64,000 nucleotides of DNA from Actinomycetota bacterium (GTDB taxonomy: Bacteria > Actinomycetota > Actinomycetes > Mycobacteriales > Micromonosporaceae): positions 29,538-93,537 of the forward strand of contig VAWN01000029.1 of assembly GCA_005885555.1 (NCBI GenBank), read 5' to 3'. A program made the translations under genes and the position numbers. The notes under the pieces were generated by a model. It was not told the DNA's origin. It saw only the letters and a list, made by a program, of their open reading frames with translations, and made no database searches. This document shows, piece by piece, positions 17,406 to 26,139 of this stretch (positions are counted from its first letter, which is position 1; every line of letters begins with the position of its first letter).

Positions 17406-17789
17406 GGCGCCTGGTCCATTCTGTCGACGCGCCTCGCGCGATCGGGTCTACGGCTGCCCTGAAAGGACGAAGGTCACGCTAGGGTCGGTGCGGTGCGCAG
17501 TCCTGAGTAGACGTGGGCCGGCGACGGCGGTGCGGCCGGATGGACTACCCAGGACGGTGCCCGGGCCCGCGGATACCGTGTGGCGACGCTACTCAGGCAC
17601 GGGAGCGCAGGTCGGCGGGGCACCGCAGGCGGGGAGCTGTGGAAAGCAACAGGGCTGAACCTGGTCGAGCTGCCAGGGTAACGCTACGTCCTTCACACAG
17701 GTGCCCTGAGTCGACTTGCGCGGTCTCCGATGTGACAATCCAGAAGGTGGTCGAGGAATGGAAGTCACAACCGCAGGGAGTGACGCAAC
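17406..17789. other. Divergent regulatory region, 384 bases
   Basis: Between the AGE-STAS operon and the LAL regulator. It contains the complete three-part shared promoter for the operon (17476-17550). On the plus strand at 17589 there is another CTACTCAGG box that lacks a TAGCGT at the expected distance, so it is possibly an autoregulatory site of the LAL gene. I see no gene inside. Confidence 0.6.
17476..17550 (-). promoter_or_regulatory. Shared-motif promoter of the AGE-STAS/glgX operon (full form)
   Basis: Minus strand: GGGTAGTCC starts at 17550, CTACTCAGGA at 17510 (40 bases on) and TAGCGT at 17481 (29 bases on). If TAGCGT is the -10 box, CTACTCARGA covers about -41 to -32, a typical activator site touching the -35 region, and GGGTAGTCC lies near -81 to -73. 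The leader is about 65 bases. Confidence 0.75.
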
Positions 17790-20483
17790 GTGAACGTCCA
17801 CAGTGGACCAGGCACGGACACCGGGCCCATCGCGACGCCCACCACCGCCGAACCCGGCACCGCCGACCGGAAACTGGTCGGGCGCGACAGTGAACTCAGC
17901 AGGATATACCGGTTTCTTGCCGGCGGCCGCGGCGGCGTCGTGCTCGTCGGCGGCCCAGGGGTGGGCAAGACCCGGCTGGTCCGTGAGGCCCTGCGGCAGG
18001 CCGAGCAGCGCGGTCACGCCACCGAAGCGCTCATCCCGCCCCGGGTGGGGGAGCCCGCGCCGTTCGCCGCGTTCGCGCACCTGTTCCCGAGCACCAAACC
18101 GCCGACCAACCCGAACCACGTGCTCGGCCGGCTGACCAAGTCGCTCGGCATCCGGCCGGGCGGCCGGCGCATGGTCCTCGCTGTCGACGACGCGCACCTC
18201 CTCGACGACGCTTCGGCCGGGCTGCTGCTGCAACTCGCCGGTACCGGAAACGTCTTCGTGGTGGCGTCGCTGCGGCGCGGCGAACCCATCTCCTCGGCGG
18301 TCACCGCGCTGTGGAAGGAAGGGCACTGCGAGCGCCTCGACGTCCGCGCGCTGGACCGGGCCGACGTCGAGGAGCTGACCGAGTCCGTCCTCGGTGGGCC
18401 GGTCAGCATTCCCACCAGCCAGTTCCTCTGGAACACCACGCACGGCAACGTGCTGTTTCTGCACGAGGTGGTGACTGCCGGCCTGGAGGGTGGTGCGTTC
18501 ACCTGCTCCGGCCGCACGTGGATGTGGCAGGGCCCGCTGCGGGTCAGCGCCCGGCTCGCCGACGTCGTCGAGTCCGGGCTGGGGCGGCTCGCCGACGGCG
18601 AGCTGGCCGTGCTCGAGGTGCTGGCCCAGGGGGAGCCGTTGGAGGCGCGCATCCTGGAATGCTGGTTCCCCGCCGACACTCTGCACGCGGTCGAGCGGCG
18701 TGGGCTGCTCACCTCGCAGCGCGACGGTAGCCGGCTGGCGCTGCAACTGGCCAACCCGCTCTACGGGTGCGTCCTGCGGACCCGGACGCCGGTACTGCGG
18801 GCGCGCGCGATCCGGCGGCAGCTCAGCGATGCGCTGCTGGACACCGGTGCGCGGCGGCGCGCGGATCCGTTGCGGGTGGCCACCTGGCGGCTGGAGTCCG
18901 GCGACACCGCACCGCCGGAGCTGATGGTGCGCGCGGCACGGTACGCGCTGAGCGCCTTCGATCCATTGGTCGCCGAACGCATGGCGCGCGCGGCGGACGG
19001 GAACGACGGCCCTCCGGCGGCGGGGCTGACCCTCGCACAGGCGTTGCATCTGCAGGGCCGCGACGACGAGACGCTCGCCGTCCTCGACCAGCTGGACCCG
19101 GCCGCGCTGGGCGCGGGCGACCGCGCCTGGGCGGCCGCGCTGCGGGCGCAGGCACTGTGCTGGGGGTTCGGCCGGGTGGCCGAGGCACAGGCCGTGCTGG
19201 CCGATGCCGAGCCGGGGGTACCCGCGGCAGAGTTGCGCGACCTGCTGGCCGCCGTACGGGCGACTGTGCACCTGTTCGCCGGCCAGTTCGCGCCGGCGCT
19301 GGCGGCCGCGAGGGGCGTGCTGAACCGGCCGGACGCCGACGAGCGGGCCCGGGTAGCCAGCGCGCTGACGGAGGCCTTCACCATGGCCGCCACCGGGCGG
19401 GAGATGCGCGCGCCCAACGTTGTGGAAGCCGCGCACGAGTTGCGGGGCTGGGTCGACGGGCCGGTGCCCTTCGCGCTCGGCAGCCTGCTGACCGCGCAGT
19501 ACCTCGTATTCCGCATCGCCGGCCGGCTGGACGAGGCGGTCGCCCGGTCCGAGCACGGGTACCGCACCACGCTTGCGCAGGGTGACCGGCGCTCGGCCGC
19601 CGCGTGGGCGATGGTGCTCGGCCGGGTGGTGCTGGACTGCGGCCGGGCCGGGGAGGCGCGACGCTGGCTGCACGAGGCGCTGACGCTGGCGCGCAGCAGC
19701 CAGCACGCGTGCTTCCTGCCCGCCTGCCTGGGGTGGCTGGCCGAGTCGGAGGCGCTGGTGGGCGACACCGCTAGCGCGGCCGTGTCCATCGAGCGGGCCA
19801 GTGCCCTGTGCACGCCGGCGACCGTCCTGTTCGAGACCGACCTCGCCATCGCCCGGGTATGGCTCGCCGCGGTGCAGGGCGACCTGGCGACCGCGATCGC
19901 CGTGGCGTCCCGCGCGGCCGCACAGGCCGAAGCGACCGGACACCTCACGGCCACCGTCGTGGCGCTGCACACCATCGCCCGGTTGGGTGGTGCGGCAACG
20001 GTCGCCGATCGGCTGCAGCGGCTGGCGACCGTGGTGGAGGGTCCGCTCGCGCAGACGTGTGCGGCGCACGCGGTTGCGCTGGCCGCCCACGACGGCCCGG
20101 GACTGGACGAGGCCGCTGCGGCGTTCAAGCGGATCGGCGCGCTGCTGCTGGCCGCGGAGGCGGCGGCGGAGGCGGCCACGGTGCACTACGCCAAGGGGCG
20201 GCGCGGCCGGTCGCAGTCCTCCAGCGCGATGGCCAGCTCGTTGCGTGGTGACTGCGGCCGGGTACGCAGCCCGGCGCTGGTGGGTCTCAAGGCTCCCGAG
20301 CTGACCCGCCGGGAACGCCAGATCGCGCTGCTCGCCGCACAGGGACTGTCGAGCAGAGTCATCGCGCAGCGGCTCGCGCTGTCCGTGCGTACCGTCGACA
20401 ACCACCTTCAGGTCGCCTACGGCAAGCTGGGCATCAGCGGCCGCCGCGCACTGCCGCGGGCGCTGGACATCACCGCCGCCTGA
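17790..20483 (+). CDS. Large ATP-binding LuxR (LAL) regulator
   Basis: 897 residues. Walker A VLVGGPGVGKTRL is at about residues 50-62 and Walker B MVLAVDDAHLLDD at about 129-141. A long helical-repeat (TPR-like) middle follows, and a C-terminal LuxR helix-turn-helix LTRRERQIALLAAQGLSS to VRTVDNHLQ at about 830-875. LAL proteins bind an inducer plus ATP and then activate promoters, as MalT does for maltodextrins. GTG 17790 has CAGGGAG upstream. It is divergent from the AGE-STAS operon and convergent with glgC, so it is the best-placed candidate activator of the shared-motif promoters. That is inference from position. Confidence 0.88.
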   Translation: MNVHSGPGTDTGPIATPTTAEPGTADRKLVGRDSELSRIYRFLAGGRGGVVLVGGPGVGKTRLVREALRQAEQRGHATEALIPPRVGEPAPFAAFAHLFPSTKPPTNPNHVLGRLTKSLGIRPGGRRMVLAVDDAHLLDDASAGLLLQLAGTGNVFVVASLRRGEPISSAVTALWKEGHCERLDVRALDRADVEELTESVLGGPVSIPTSQFLWNTTHGNVLFLHEVVTAGLEGGAFTCSGRTWMWQGPLRVSARLADVVESGLGRLADGELAVLEVLAQGEPLEARILECWFPADTLHAVERRGLLTSQRDGSRLALQLANPLYGCVLRTRTPVLRARAIRRQLSDALLDTGARRRADPLRVATWRLESGDTAPPELMVRAARYALSAFDPLVAERMARAADGNDGPPAAGLTLAQALHLQGRDDETLAVLDQLDPAALGAGDRAWAAALRAQALCWGFGRVAEAQAVLADAEPGVPAAELRDLLAAVRATVHLFAGQFAPALAAARGVLNRPDADERARVASALTEAFTMAATGREMRAPNVVEAAHELRGWVDGPVPFALGSLLTAQYLVFRIAGRLDEAVARSEHGYRTTLAQGDRRSAAAWAMVLGRVVLDCGRAGEARRWLHEALTLARSSQHACFLPACLGWLAESEALVGDTASAAVSIERASALCTPATVLFETDLAIARVWLAAVQGDLATAIAVASRAAAQAEATGHLTATVVALHTIARLGGAATVADRLQRLATVVEGPLAQTCAAHAVALAAHDGPGLDEAAAAFKRIGALLLAAEAAAEAATVHYAKGRRGRSQSSSAMASSLRGDCGRVRSPALVGLKAPELTRRERQIALLAAQGLSSRVIAQRLALSVRTVDNHLQVAYGKLGISGRRALPRALDITAA

Positions 20484-20497
20484 GCCGCGCGGTCGCC

Positions 20498-21712
20498 TCA
20501 GGCGACCCGGGTTCCCTTGCCGATGACGGTGATGCCGCACGGGCTCGTGGTGTAGCTTTTCGCGTCGGCGTCCGGATCCTGGCCGATCTGCGCGCCGCCG
20601 TCGACCACGACGTCCTTGTCGAGGATCGCGCGCCGGACGATCGCACCGGTGCCGATGCGCACGCCGGGCAGCACGACGCAACCGTCCACAATGGCTCCCT
20701 TGCCGACCACCACGTCCGGACCGAGGACCGAGTTGCGCACCCGGCCGCCGGAGATGACCGAGCCCGGACCGATGATGCAGTCCTCCACATTGCCGCCGGC
20801 GACGAACTTCGCCGGCGGCAACGACGGCAGCCGGGTGCGGATCGGCCAGGCGTGGTTGAACAGGTTGAACCGCGGTTGCCCGGACAGCAGGTCCAGGTGC
20901 AGGTCGTAGTAGGCGTCGAGGGTACCGACGTCACGCCAGTACCCGTGGTCGCGAACGGTTGCGCCCCGGACGGTGTTGTCCGAGAAGTTGTAGACGTGGG
21001 CGCGGCCGGCCTCGACCAGCATCGGCACGATGTCACCGCCCATGTCGTGTGCCGACCCGGGATTGTCGGCGTCCCAGCGCAACGCGTCGAGCAGCACCGA
21101 GGTGGTGAACACGTAGTTGCCCATCGACACGAACGAGGACTGCGGATCGCCCGGGATACCCGGCGGCTGTGGTGGCTTCTCCACGAACCGCAGGATCCGG
21201 CCCGACGCATCGGCCTCGATACAACCGAATGCGCTCGCGGCGGCGCGCGGTACCCGGATGCCGGCGACCGTCACGCCCGCGCCACTGTCGAGGTGCTGCG
21301 CGATCATCTGCATCGGGTCCATCCGGTACACGTGGTCGGCGCCGAACACCGCGACCACGTCCGCGGCGGCACCGTAGACCAGGTCGAGCGACTGGAAGAT
21401 GGCGTCCGCGCTGCCGTTGTACCAGTGCGGCCCGAGCCGCTGCTGTGCCGGTACCGCGATGACGAACTGGCCGAGCATGCTGGACAGCCGCCATGAGGTC
21501 GCGATGTGCCGGTCCAGCGAATGCGACTTGTACTGGGTCAGCACGTAGATGCGGTGGATCCCGGCATTCACCAGGTTCGACAGCACGAAGTCGACCAGCC
21601 GGTAGTTGCCGCCGCACGGTACCGCCGGTTTGGCCCGGTCGGCGGTGAGCGGCCACAGCCGCTTTCCCTGGCCGCCGGCCAGCACGATGCCGAGCACCTG
21701 TGGTGCGTACAC
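20498..21712 (-). CDS. glgC: Glucose-1-phosphate adenylyltransferase (ADP-glucose pyrophosphorylase)
   Basis: 404 residues, the normal length. It makes ADP-glucose for glycogen and related alpha-glucan synthesis. The nucleotidyltransferase domain shows [14 protein letters not shown] (residues 10-23), the FVEKP sugar-phosphate motif, [17 protein letters not shown] and DVGTLDAYY; the C-terminal third is a left-handed beta-helix ([12 protein letters not shown]). GTG 21712 lies where transcription from the shared-motif promoter should begin (about 7 bases after the TAGCGT box), so the message is probably leaderless. No glgA or glgB is in the window. It converges with the LAL gene 14 bases away. 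Confidence 0.93.
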   Translation of the reverse strand: MYAPQVLGIVLAGGQGKRLWPLTADRAKPAVPCGGNYRLVDFVLSNLVNAGIHRIYVLTQYKSHSLDRHIATSWRLSSMLGQFVIAVPAQQRLGPHWYNGSADAIFQSLDLVYGAAADVVAVFGADHVYRMDPMQMIAQHLDSGAGVTVAGIRVPRAAASAFGCIEADASGRILRFVEKPPQPPGIPGDPQSSFVSMGNYVFTTSVLLDALRWDADNPGSAHDMGGDIVPMLVEAGRAHVYNFSDNTVRGATVRDHGYWRDVGTLDAYYDLHLDLLSGQPRFNLFNHAWPIRTRLPSLPPAKFVAGGNVEDCIIGPGSVISGGRVRNSVLGPDVVVGKGAIVDGCVVLPGVRIGTGAIVRRAILDKDVVVDGGAQIGQDPDADAKSYTTSPCGITVIGKGTRVA

Positions 21713-21718
21713 GACGCC

Positions 21719-21753
21719 ACGCTAACCGCGTTCCGGCGCCGGATCCTGAGTAA
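21719..21753 (-). promoter_or_regulatory. Shared-motif promoter of glgC (leaderless)
   Basis: Minus strand: TTACTCAGGA starts at 21753 and TAGCGT at 21724, 29 bases apart. Only about 7 bases separate TAGCGT from the GTG start codon at 21712. The GGGTAGTCC box is not found 40 bases upstream on this strand, but the one belonging to the divergent GMC promoter lies nearby. Confidence 0.7.
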
Positions 21754-21771
21754 GTCCCGTGCCGGTCGTGT

Positions 21772-21846
21772 GGGTAGTCCGTCGCGCAGCCGCGCGCCGG
21801 CCCGGACCCGTCTACTCAAGACCGGGCACCCGGTCTGACCTAGCGT
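21772..21846 (+). promoter_or_regulatory. Shared-motif promoter of the GMC oxidoreductase operon (full form)
   Basis: Plus strand: GGGTAGTCC at 21772, CTACTCAAGA at 21812 (40 bases on) and TAGCGT at 21841 (29 bases on). The bases after the -10, TAGCGTGACC, are identical to those in the AGE-STAS promoter. The leader to GTG 21883 is about 30 bases. Confidence 0.75.
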
Positions 21847-21882
21847 GACCCACGTCAACGCTACCGATGGGGAGTGGACACG

Positions 21883-23391
21883 GTGAAATACGATCACATC
21901 ATCATCGGCGCCGGGTCGTCCGGCGCGGTTCTCGCCACCCGCCTTTCCGAAGACCCGAGCTGCTCGGTCCTGCTCCTCGAGGCGGGGCCGTACTGGCCGG
22001 ATCCGGCGCAGCTGCCGGACGATCTCGCCAACGCGGCGACAGTGTCGGTGCAGGAGCACGACTGGGGGTACACGGCCGAGGCGGTACCGGGACGCACGAT
22101 GGAGTACGCCCGCGGTAAGACCGCCGGTGGGTGCTCCGCGGTCAACGGGGCCATCGCGCTGCGCGGCATCCCCGACGACTTCGACGGATGGGTCAAGCTC
22201 GGCAACGACGAATGGTCGTGGGAGAAGGTGCTGCCCTACTTCGTGAAGATCGAGGACGACCAGGACGCCGAGGGCCCGTACCACGGCAAGGGCGGGCCGA
22301 CGCCGATCGTGCGCTGGCGGCACGACGAGCTGGTACCGCTGCAGAAGGCGTACCTCGACGCGTGTCTGGCCCAGGGGTTCAGCTACGTCGCCGACCACAA
22401 CGACCCGCAGAGCTCCGGGGTCGGGCCGATCCCGATGAACCGGCGCGGAAACCTGCGCGTCTCGACCGCGGTCGCGTACCTGTCCCAGGCCCGCCAGCGG
22501 CTGAACCTCACCGTCCGGCCGCAGTGCCTGGTGAACCGGGTGGTGTTCGACGGTTCCCGCGCGATCGGCGTGGAGGTGACGATCGGCACCGAGACGCAGA
22601 CCGTGTACGGCGAACACATCACCCTGTCCGCCGGCGCGGTGAACACGCCCACCATCCTGCTGCGGTCGGGCATCGGGCCGAAGGCCGACCTGGAAGGGTT
22701 GGGCGTCAAGGTGGTGCTGAACCAGCCGAACGTCGGCCAGCACCTGATCGAGCACCAGCAGATCACGGTCGGCATCGTGCCCAGGGAGGGCGTGACCCAG
22801 CTGACCGACCCGGACGTGCAGATCATCGCGCGGTACACCAACCCCGGCACGGACCAGTTCAACAACATGCAGATGTACTTCGTCAGCCGGTACGTGCCGA
22901 TCACCCACCGGCCGATCAGCGTCATGAGCGTGCTGCAGAAGCCGCAGTGCCGCGGCCGCGTGTCGATCACGTCGACGGATCCGTTGCGGCAGCCGGACAT
23001 CTTCCTGAACTCGTACGGCGAGGTGGCCGACCAGAAGATCGCCCTTGACGGCGTACGGCTGTGCTGGGCCATCGCCAACTCCGAGCCGATCCAGGCGCTG
23101 TCCGCGGGGCTCGCCGACACCTTGACCGAGCGGCAGCTCGACGACGACGACGCGCTGCTGAGCTACCTGCGCCAGCACTCCGCGACGCTGTGGCACCCGG
23201 TGGGCACCTGCCGGATGGGTACCGCCGACGACGACACGGCAGTGGTGGACCAGCGGTTCCGGGTGTTGGGCGTGGACAACCTCAGCATCGTCGACGCGTC
23301 GGTGATGCCCGACCACGTCAGCGGCAACCCGAACCTGACCTGCTACGTGCTCGGCGAGCGCGCGGCCGACTGGATGAAGCAAGGAGCGTAG
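21883..23391 (+). CDS. GMC-family FAD oxidoreductase
   Basis: About 502 residues of the glucose-methanol-choline family. The FAD-binding start HIIIGAGSSGAVLATRL lies at residues 5-21, LLLEAG follows, the GMC signature region GKTAGGCSAVNGAIALRG is at about 85-102, and the active-site His is in TLWHPVGTCRMG with Asn in SGNPNLT. It would oxidise an alcohol or sugar hydroxyl. GTG 21883 fits the GGGGAG ribosome site better than the in-frame GTG at 21874. It is first of five closely packed genes (SnoaL, DJ-1/PfpI, SnoaL, LtrA) under the full shared promoter. Confidence 0.9.
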   Translation: MKYDHIIIGAGSSGAVLATRLSEDPSCSVLLLEAGPYWPDPAQLPDDLANAATVSVQEHDWGYTAEAVPGRTMEYARGKTAGGCSAVNGAIALRGIPDDFDGWVKLGNDEWSWEKVLPYFVKIEDDQDAEGPYHGKGGPTPIVRWRHDELVPLQKAYLDACLAQGFSYVADHNDPQSSGVGPIPMNRRGNLRVSTAVAYLSQARQRLNLTVRPQCLVNRVVFDGSRAIGVEVTIGTETQTVYGEHITLSAGAVNTPTILLRSGIGPKADLEGLGVKVVLNQPNVGQHLIEHQQITVGIVPREGVTQLTDPDVQIIARYTNPGTDQFNNMQMYFVSRYVPITHRPISVMSVLQKPQCRGRVSITSTDPLRQPDIFLNSYGEVADQKIALDGVRLCWAIANSEPIQALSAGLADTLTERQLDDDDALLSYLRQHSATLWHPVGTCRMGTADDDTAVVDQRFRVLGVDNLSIVDASVMPDHVSGNPNLTCYVLGERAADWMKQGA

Positions 23392-23395
23392 CGCC

Positions 23396-23812
23396 ATGCC
23401 CGGCAGAGGGACCGCACTGGTGCACCTGTACTACGAGAAGTTCCTGACCGCCCCCGGCGACCTGGACACGGCCGACGAGATCTTCGCGCCGGAGGTGGTG
23501 TTCCACAACCCGATCTCACCCGACGGAATCCACGGCATCGACGAGTATAAGAAGTTCGCGATGCGGTGGTACCAAGGCTTTCCGGACCGCGTCTTCACCG
23601 TCAACGACACGGTCGAGGAGGCGGACAAGGTGGCCGCGTCGTTCACCATCACCGGCACGCACAGCGGCGAGTTCATGGGTGCCGCACCGACCGAGCATCC
23701 GATCGTGGTCAAGGGCATGAACCTGTTCCGCATCGAGCGCGGCCGGATCGCCGACGTCAAGGCGTTCTTCGACCCGGACGCGCTGTACCGGCCGCTCGGC
23801 CTGGCCGGGTGA
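23396..23812 (+). CDS. SnoaL-like ester cyclase family protein
   Basis: A 138-residue alpha+beta barrel of the SnoaL/NTF2-like superfamily, with the familiar pattern VVFHNPISPDGIHGIDEYKKF, DTVEEADKVAASFTITGTHSGEF, then IVVKGMNLFRIERGRI. The fold binds small hydrophobic or sugar-like ligands and performs cyclisation, isomerisation or hydration; the substrate cannot be read. It starts 4 bases after the GMC gene and overlaps the DJ-1-like gene by 4 bases if the GTG at 23809 is used. Confidence 0.85.
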   Translation: MPGRGTALVHLYYEKFLTAPGDLDTADEIFAPEVVFHNPISPDGIHGIDEYKKFAMRWYQGFPDRVFTVNDTVEEADKVAASFTITGTHSGEFMGAAPTEHPIVVKGMNLFRIERGRIADVKAFFDPDALYRPLGLAG

Positions 23813-24456
23813 GCGCGGTGACGATGGAGAACGGAAAGATCGGGGTACTGATCGAGGACCACTTCGACCAGACCGAGTACCGCCGGTTCAACGAGTTCTT
23901 CCCCGACCACGGATACACCGTGGAGTACCTGTCGCACCTGTGGGGCCAGCCGGAGCTCACCTTCGGTGGCAACCCGGACAACGGTGTCGTCGAGGAGCAC
24001 GTGACCGTGCGGACCGAGGTCGCCGAGGTCGATCCCGCGGACTACCGGGGAATCATCTGCATCGGCGCCTACGCGATGGACCGGTTGCGTTACCAGGCAA
24101 CGGTTTCCGGCAAGGGCCAGCGGAACACGGCACCCGCGGTGGAGTTCCTGCGCCGCGCCATGGACACCGACGGGCTGCCCGTCGGCACCATCTGCCACTC
24201 GCTGTGGCTGCTGTGCGCGGACCCCGATCTGTTGCGCGGCCGCCGGGTGACCTGTGCCCACAACATCGTGTGCGACGTGGAGAACGCCGGCGGCGAAGTG
24301 GTGTACGGCGACGACGGCACCGCGGACCTCGTGGTCGACGGAAACCTCGTCTCCGCAAGGCATCCCGAGGTGACCGACCGCTTCGTCGCCGAGTTCGTCA
24401 AGGCGATCGAGAACAGCCCGCGCCGGCCCGGTCCGGCACCGCGAACCGAGGAGTGA
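23809..24456 (+). CDS. DJ-1/PfpI family protein
   Basis: About 215 residues. The nucleophile elbow GTICHSLWLL carries the conserved Cys followed by His, and the N-terminal LIEDHFDQTEYRRFNEFF is typical of the PfpI subgroup with a catalytic acidic residue near the start. Family members act as glyoxalases, deglycases, amidases or chaperone-like stress proteins. Start chosen as GTG 23809, which overlaps the SnoaL stop (GTGA); ATG 23824 is the alternative. A role in removing reactive carbonyls made by the upstream GMC oxidase is possible but inferred. Confidence 0.85.
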   Translation: MSAVTMENGKIGVLIEDHFDQTEYRRFNEFFPDHGYTVEYLSHLWGQPELTFGGNPDNGVVEEHVTVRTEVAEVDPADYRGIICIGAYAMDRLRYQATVSGKGQRNTAPAVEFLRRAMDTDGLPVGTICHSLWLLCADPDLLRGRRVTCAHNIVCDVENAGGEVVYGDDGTADLVVDGNLVSARHPEVTDRFVAEFVKAIENSPRRPGPAPRTEE

Positions 24457-24458
24457 CC

Positions 24459-24848
24459 ATGTCCCGAGCCGACCAGATCCGCGCCGCGGTCGTGGCGTAC
24501 GTCGACAGCTTCAACCGACGCGACCGGGACAGCTTCCTCGGGCTGTTCGCCGACGGCGTGGTGCAGATCGACCCGGTGGGTTCGCCGCCGAACGTGGGCC
24601 GCGACGCGCTGGCCGCGTTCTGGGACAACCTCTACGCACAAACCGAGGCCGTCGACTTCCGGATCGTCGACCTTTTCGTCACCGGTGACGAGGCGGCTCT
24701 GCTGTTCCATATCACCCAGCTGACCGAAGGCGGCGCCACCGAGGTCGACGGGATCGACGTGTTCCGCGTCGACGAGGCCGGGCGGATCAGCATGGTCCAC
24801 GGGTACTCCGATGCCGACCACGTCAAGCAACGCGGTGGTGGGCGGTGA
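24459..24848 (+). CDS. SnoaL/NTF2-like protein
   Basis: A 129-residue second NTF2-fold protein in the operon: RAAVVAYVDSFNRRDRDSFLGLFADGVVQIDPVG at the start and GIDVFRVDEAGRISMVHGY at the end, the pattern of nuclear-transport-factor-2/steroid-isomerase-like proteins. GAGGAG precedes the ATG by a few bases. Its stop overlaps the LtrA start GTG by 4 bases. It is only distantly similar to the first SnoaL protein, so it is not a recent duplicate. Confidence 0.82.
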   Translation: MSRADQIRAAVVAYVDSFNRRDRDSFLGLFADGVVQIDPVGSPPNVGRDALAAFWDNLYAQTEAVDFRIVDLFVTGDEAALLFHITQLTEGGATEVDGIDVFRVDEAGRISMVHGYSDADHVKQRGGGR

Positions 24849-26080
24849 GCCCGACAAACGTCGTCGCGCTCGAACCGTCAACTCGCCGCCGGCGTCCGCA
24901 ACTGCGCAACGCCGGCGGCGAGGTCACCGAAAGGCACGCGTCGGCGCTGGAACTGTTCTTCGACCTCGTGTTCGTGGTCGCCGTCGCGGAACTGGCCGAG
25001 GCGTTGCTGCACGACCCGACCCGGTTGGGCCTGCTGCACTACGTCGTGCTGTTCGTACCGATCTGGTGGGCGTGGGTGGGGTACACCTTCTTCGCCGACC
25101 GGTTCGACAACGACGACCTCATCCATCGCGCGATCATGCTCGCCGCGATGCTCGCGGTCAGCTCGGTCGCCGAGGCGGTACCCGAGGCGTTCACGAGTCC
25201 CGCCGGGTCGATCCGGTTCGCCGCGAGCTACGTCGCGGTACGGGTGCTGCTGCTGCTCCAGTACGCGCGGGCGCACCGGTGCGTGCCGGTGGCCCGGCCG
25301 CTGACCGGCCGGTACCTCACCGGGTTCGGCATCGGCGCGGCGCTGTGGCTGGTCTCCGTCTTCGTGCCGGGGCCGGCGCGGTACGCGTGCTGGGCCGCCG
25401 GAGTCCTCGTGGAGCTGGCCACGCCACTGGCCTCCGCGTCGGCCATCAGACGGGTACCGTTCCACACCTCGCACATTCCGGAGCGCTTCGGCCTGTTCGT
25501 GCTCATCGTGCTCGGCGAGTCGGTGACCCTCGACGCGATCGGCATCGCCTCCAGCCGCCTGGATCTCATGGCGAGCCTGGTCGTCGTCGCCGGCTTCTTC
25601 ATCGCGGCGGGCCTGTGGTGGCTGTACTTCGACTGTGTCGACTCGTCGCCGATGCGGCGCTGGCGGCGCACCGGCCAGGTGTACGTGTACGGGCATCTGG
25701 TGGTCTTCGCGGCCATCACCGCCTCCGGGGCCGGTGTGCTGCTGTCCAGCCGGGCGGCGGCCGGGTACCAGCGGCAGGAGGGCGCGCTGGAGACCGCGGT
25801 GCCTGACCCGGCGCTGCTGGTCGACGAGGCGCGTTGGGCGCTGTGCGGCGGGATCGCGGCGTTCCTGTTCGCGATCGGGACGATCCACCTCGTGAACACC
25901 GCTCCCCGCGGCGACATCCGGGCCTGGTCGCGCATCGGACTCGCCGCGGCCGCCGTGCTGCTCGCCGTCTTCGGCGCGGGCCTGCCCCCGCTGGCCGTCG
26001 AGGCCGCCATCGTCGCCGGCCTCGCCGCCGAGATCGTGCTGGAGGTCCGCCTCATCTGTGAGCTGAACGTCGCCGGCTGA
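24845..26080 (+). CDS. Low temperature requirement protein A (LtrA) family membrane protein
   Basis: 411 residues with about ten hydrophobic helices. The family hallmark ELFFDLVFVVAVAEL is near residues 36-50, with FGLFVLIVLGESV later, both diagnostic of LtrA. The molecular function of the family is unknown; the name comes from a Listeria cold-growth mutant. It is the last gene of the GMC operon and is followed by a strong terminator. Its presence suggests a membrane or export step for the operon, which is inference. Confidence 0.88.
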   Translation: MSPTNVVALEPSTRRRRPQLRNAGGEVTERHASALELFFDLVFVVAVAELAEALLHDPTRLGLLHYVVLFVPIWWAWVGYTFFADRFDNDDLIHRAIMLAAMLAVSSVAEAVPEAFTSPAGSIRFAASYVAVRVLLLLQYARAHRCVPVARPLTGRYLTGFGIGAALWLVSVFVPGPARYACWAAGVLVELATPLASASAIRRVPFHTSHIPERFGLFVLIVLGESVTLDAIGIASSRLDLMASLVVVAGFFIAAGLWWLYFDCVDSSPMRRWRRTGQVYVYGHLVVFAAITASGAGVLLSSRAAAGYQRQEGALETAVPDPALLVDEARWALCGGIAAFLFAIGTIHLVNTAPRGDIRAWSRIGLAAAAVLLAVFGAGLPPLAVEAAIVAGLAAEIVLEVRLICELNVAG

Positions 26081-26095
26081 CCCGTGCACAGCAAT

Positions 26096-26119
26096 GGCCG
26101 CCGTCCGTGGACGGCGGCC
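26096..26119. terminator. Bidirectional hairpin terminator
   Basis: A perfect 11-base stem, GGCCGCCGTCC pairing with GGACGGCGGCC around GT, sits between the convergent LtrA gene (stop 26080) and the royal-jelly/yellow-like gene (stop 26140). Confidence 0.8.
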
Positions 26120-26139
26120 AACGCTTGCCAGGTGATTCC

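Noticed and set aside
17589-17598. CTACTCAGGC on the plus strand before the LAL gene at 17790.
   Set aside because: Good box but no TAGCGT-like hexamer 29 bases downstream (GGGCAC instead); kept only as a possible autoregulatory half-site.
17589-20681. A 1,030-codon open frame opposite the LAL gene.
   Set aside because: Arg/Gln/Gly-rich low-information translation with no domain; the plus-strand LAL gene has Walker and LuxR motifs.
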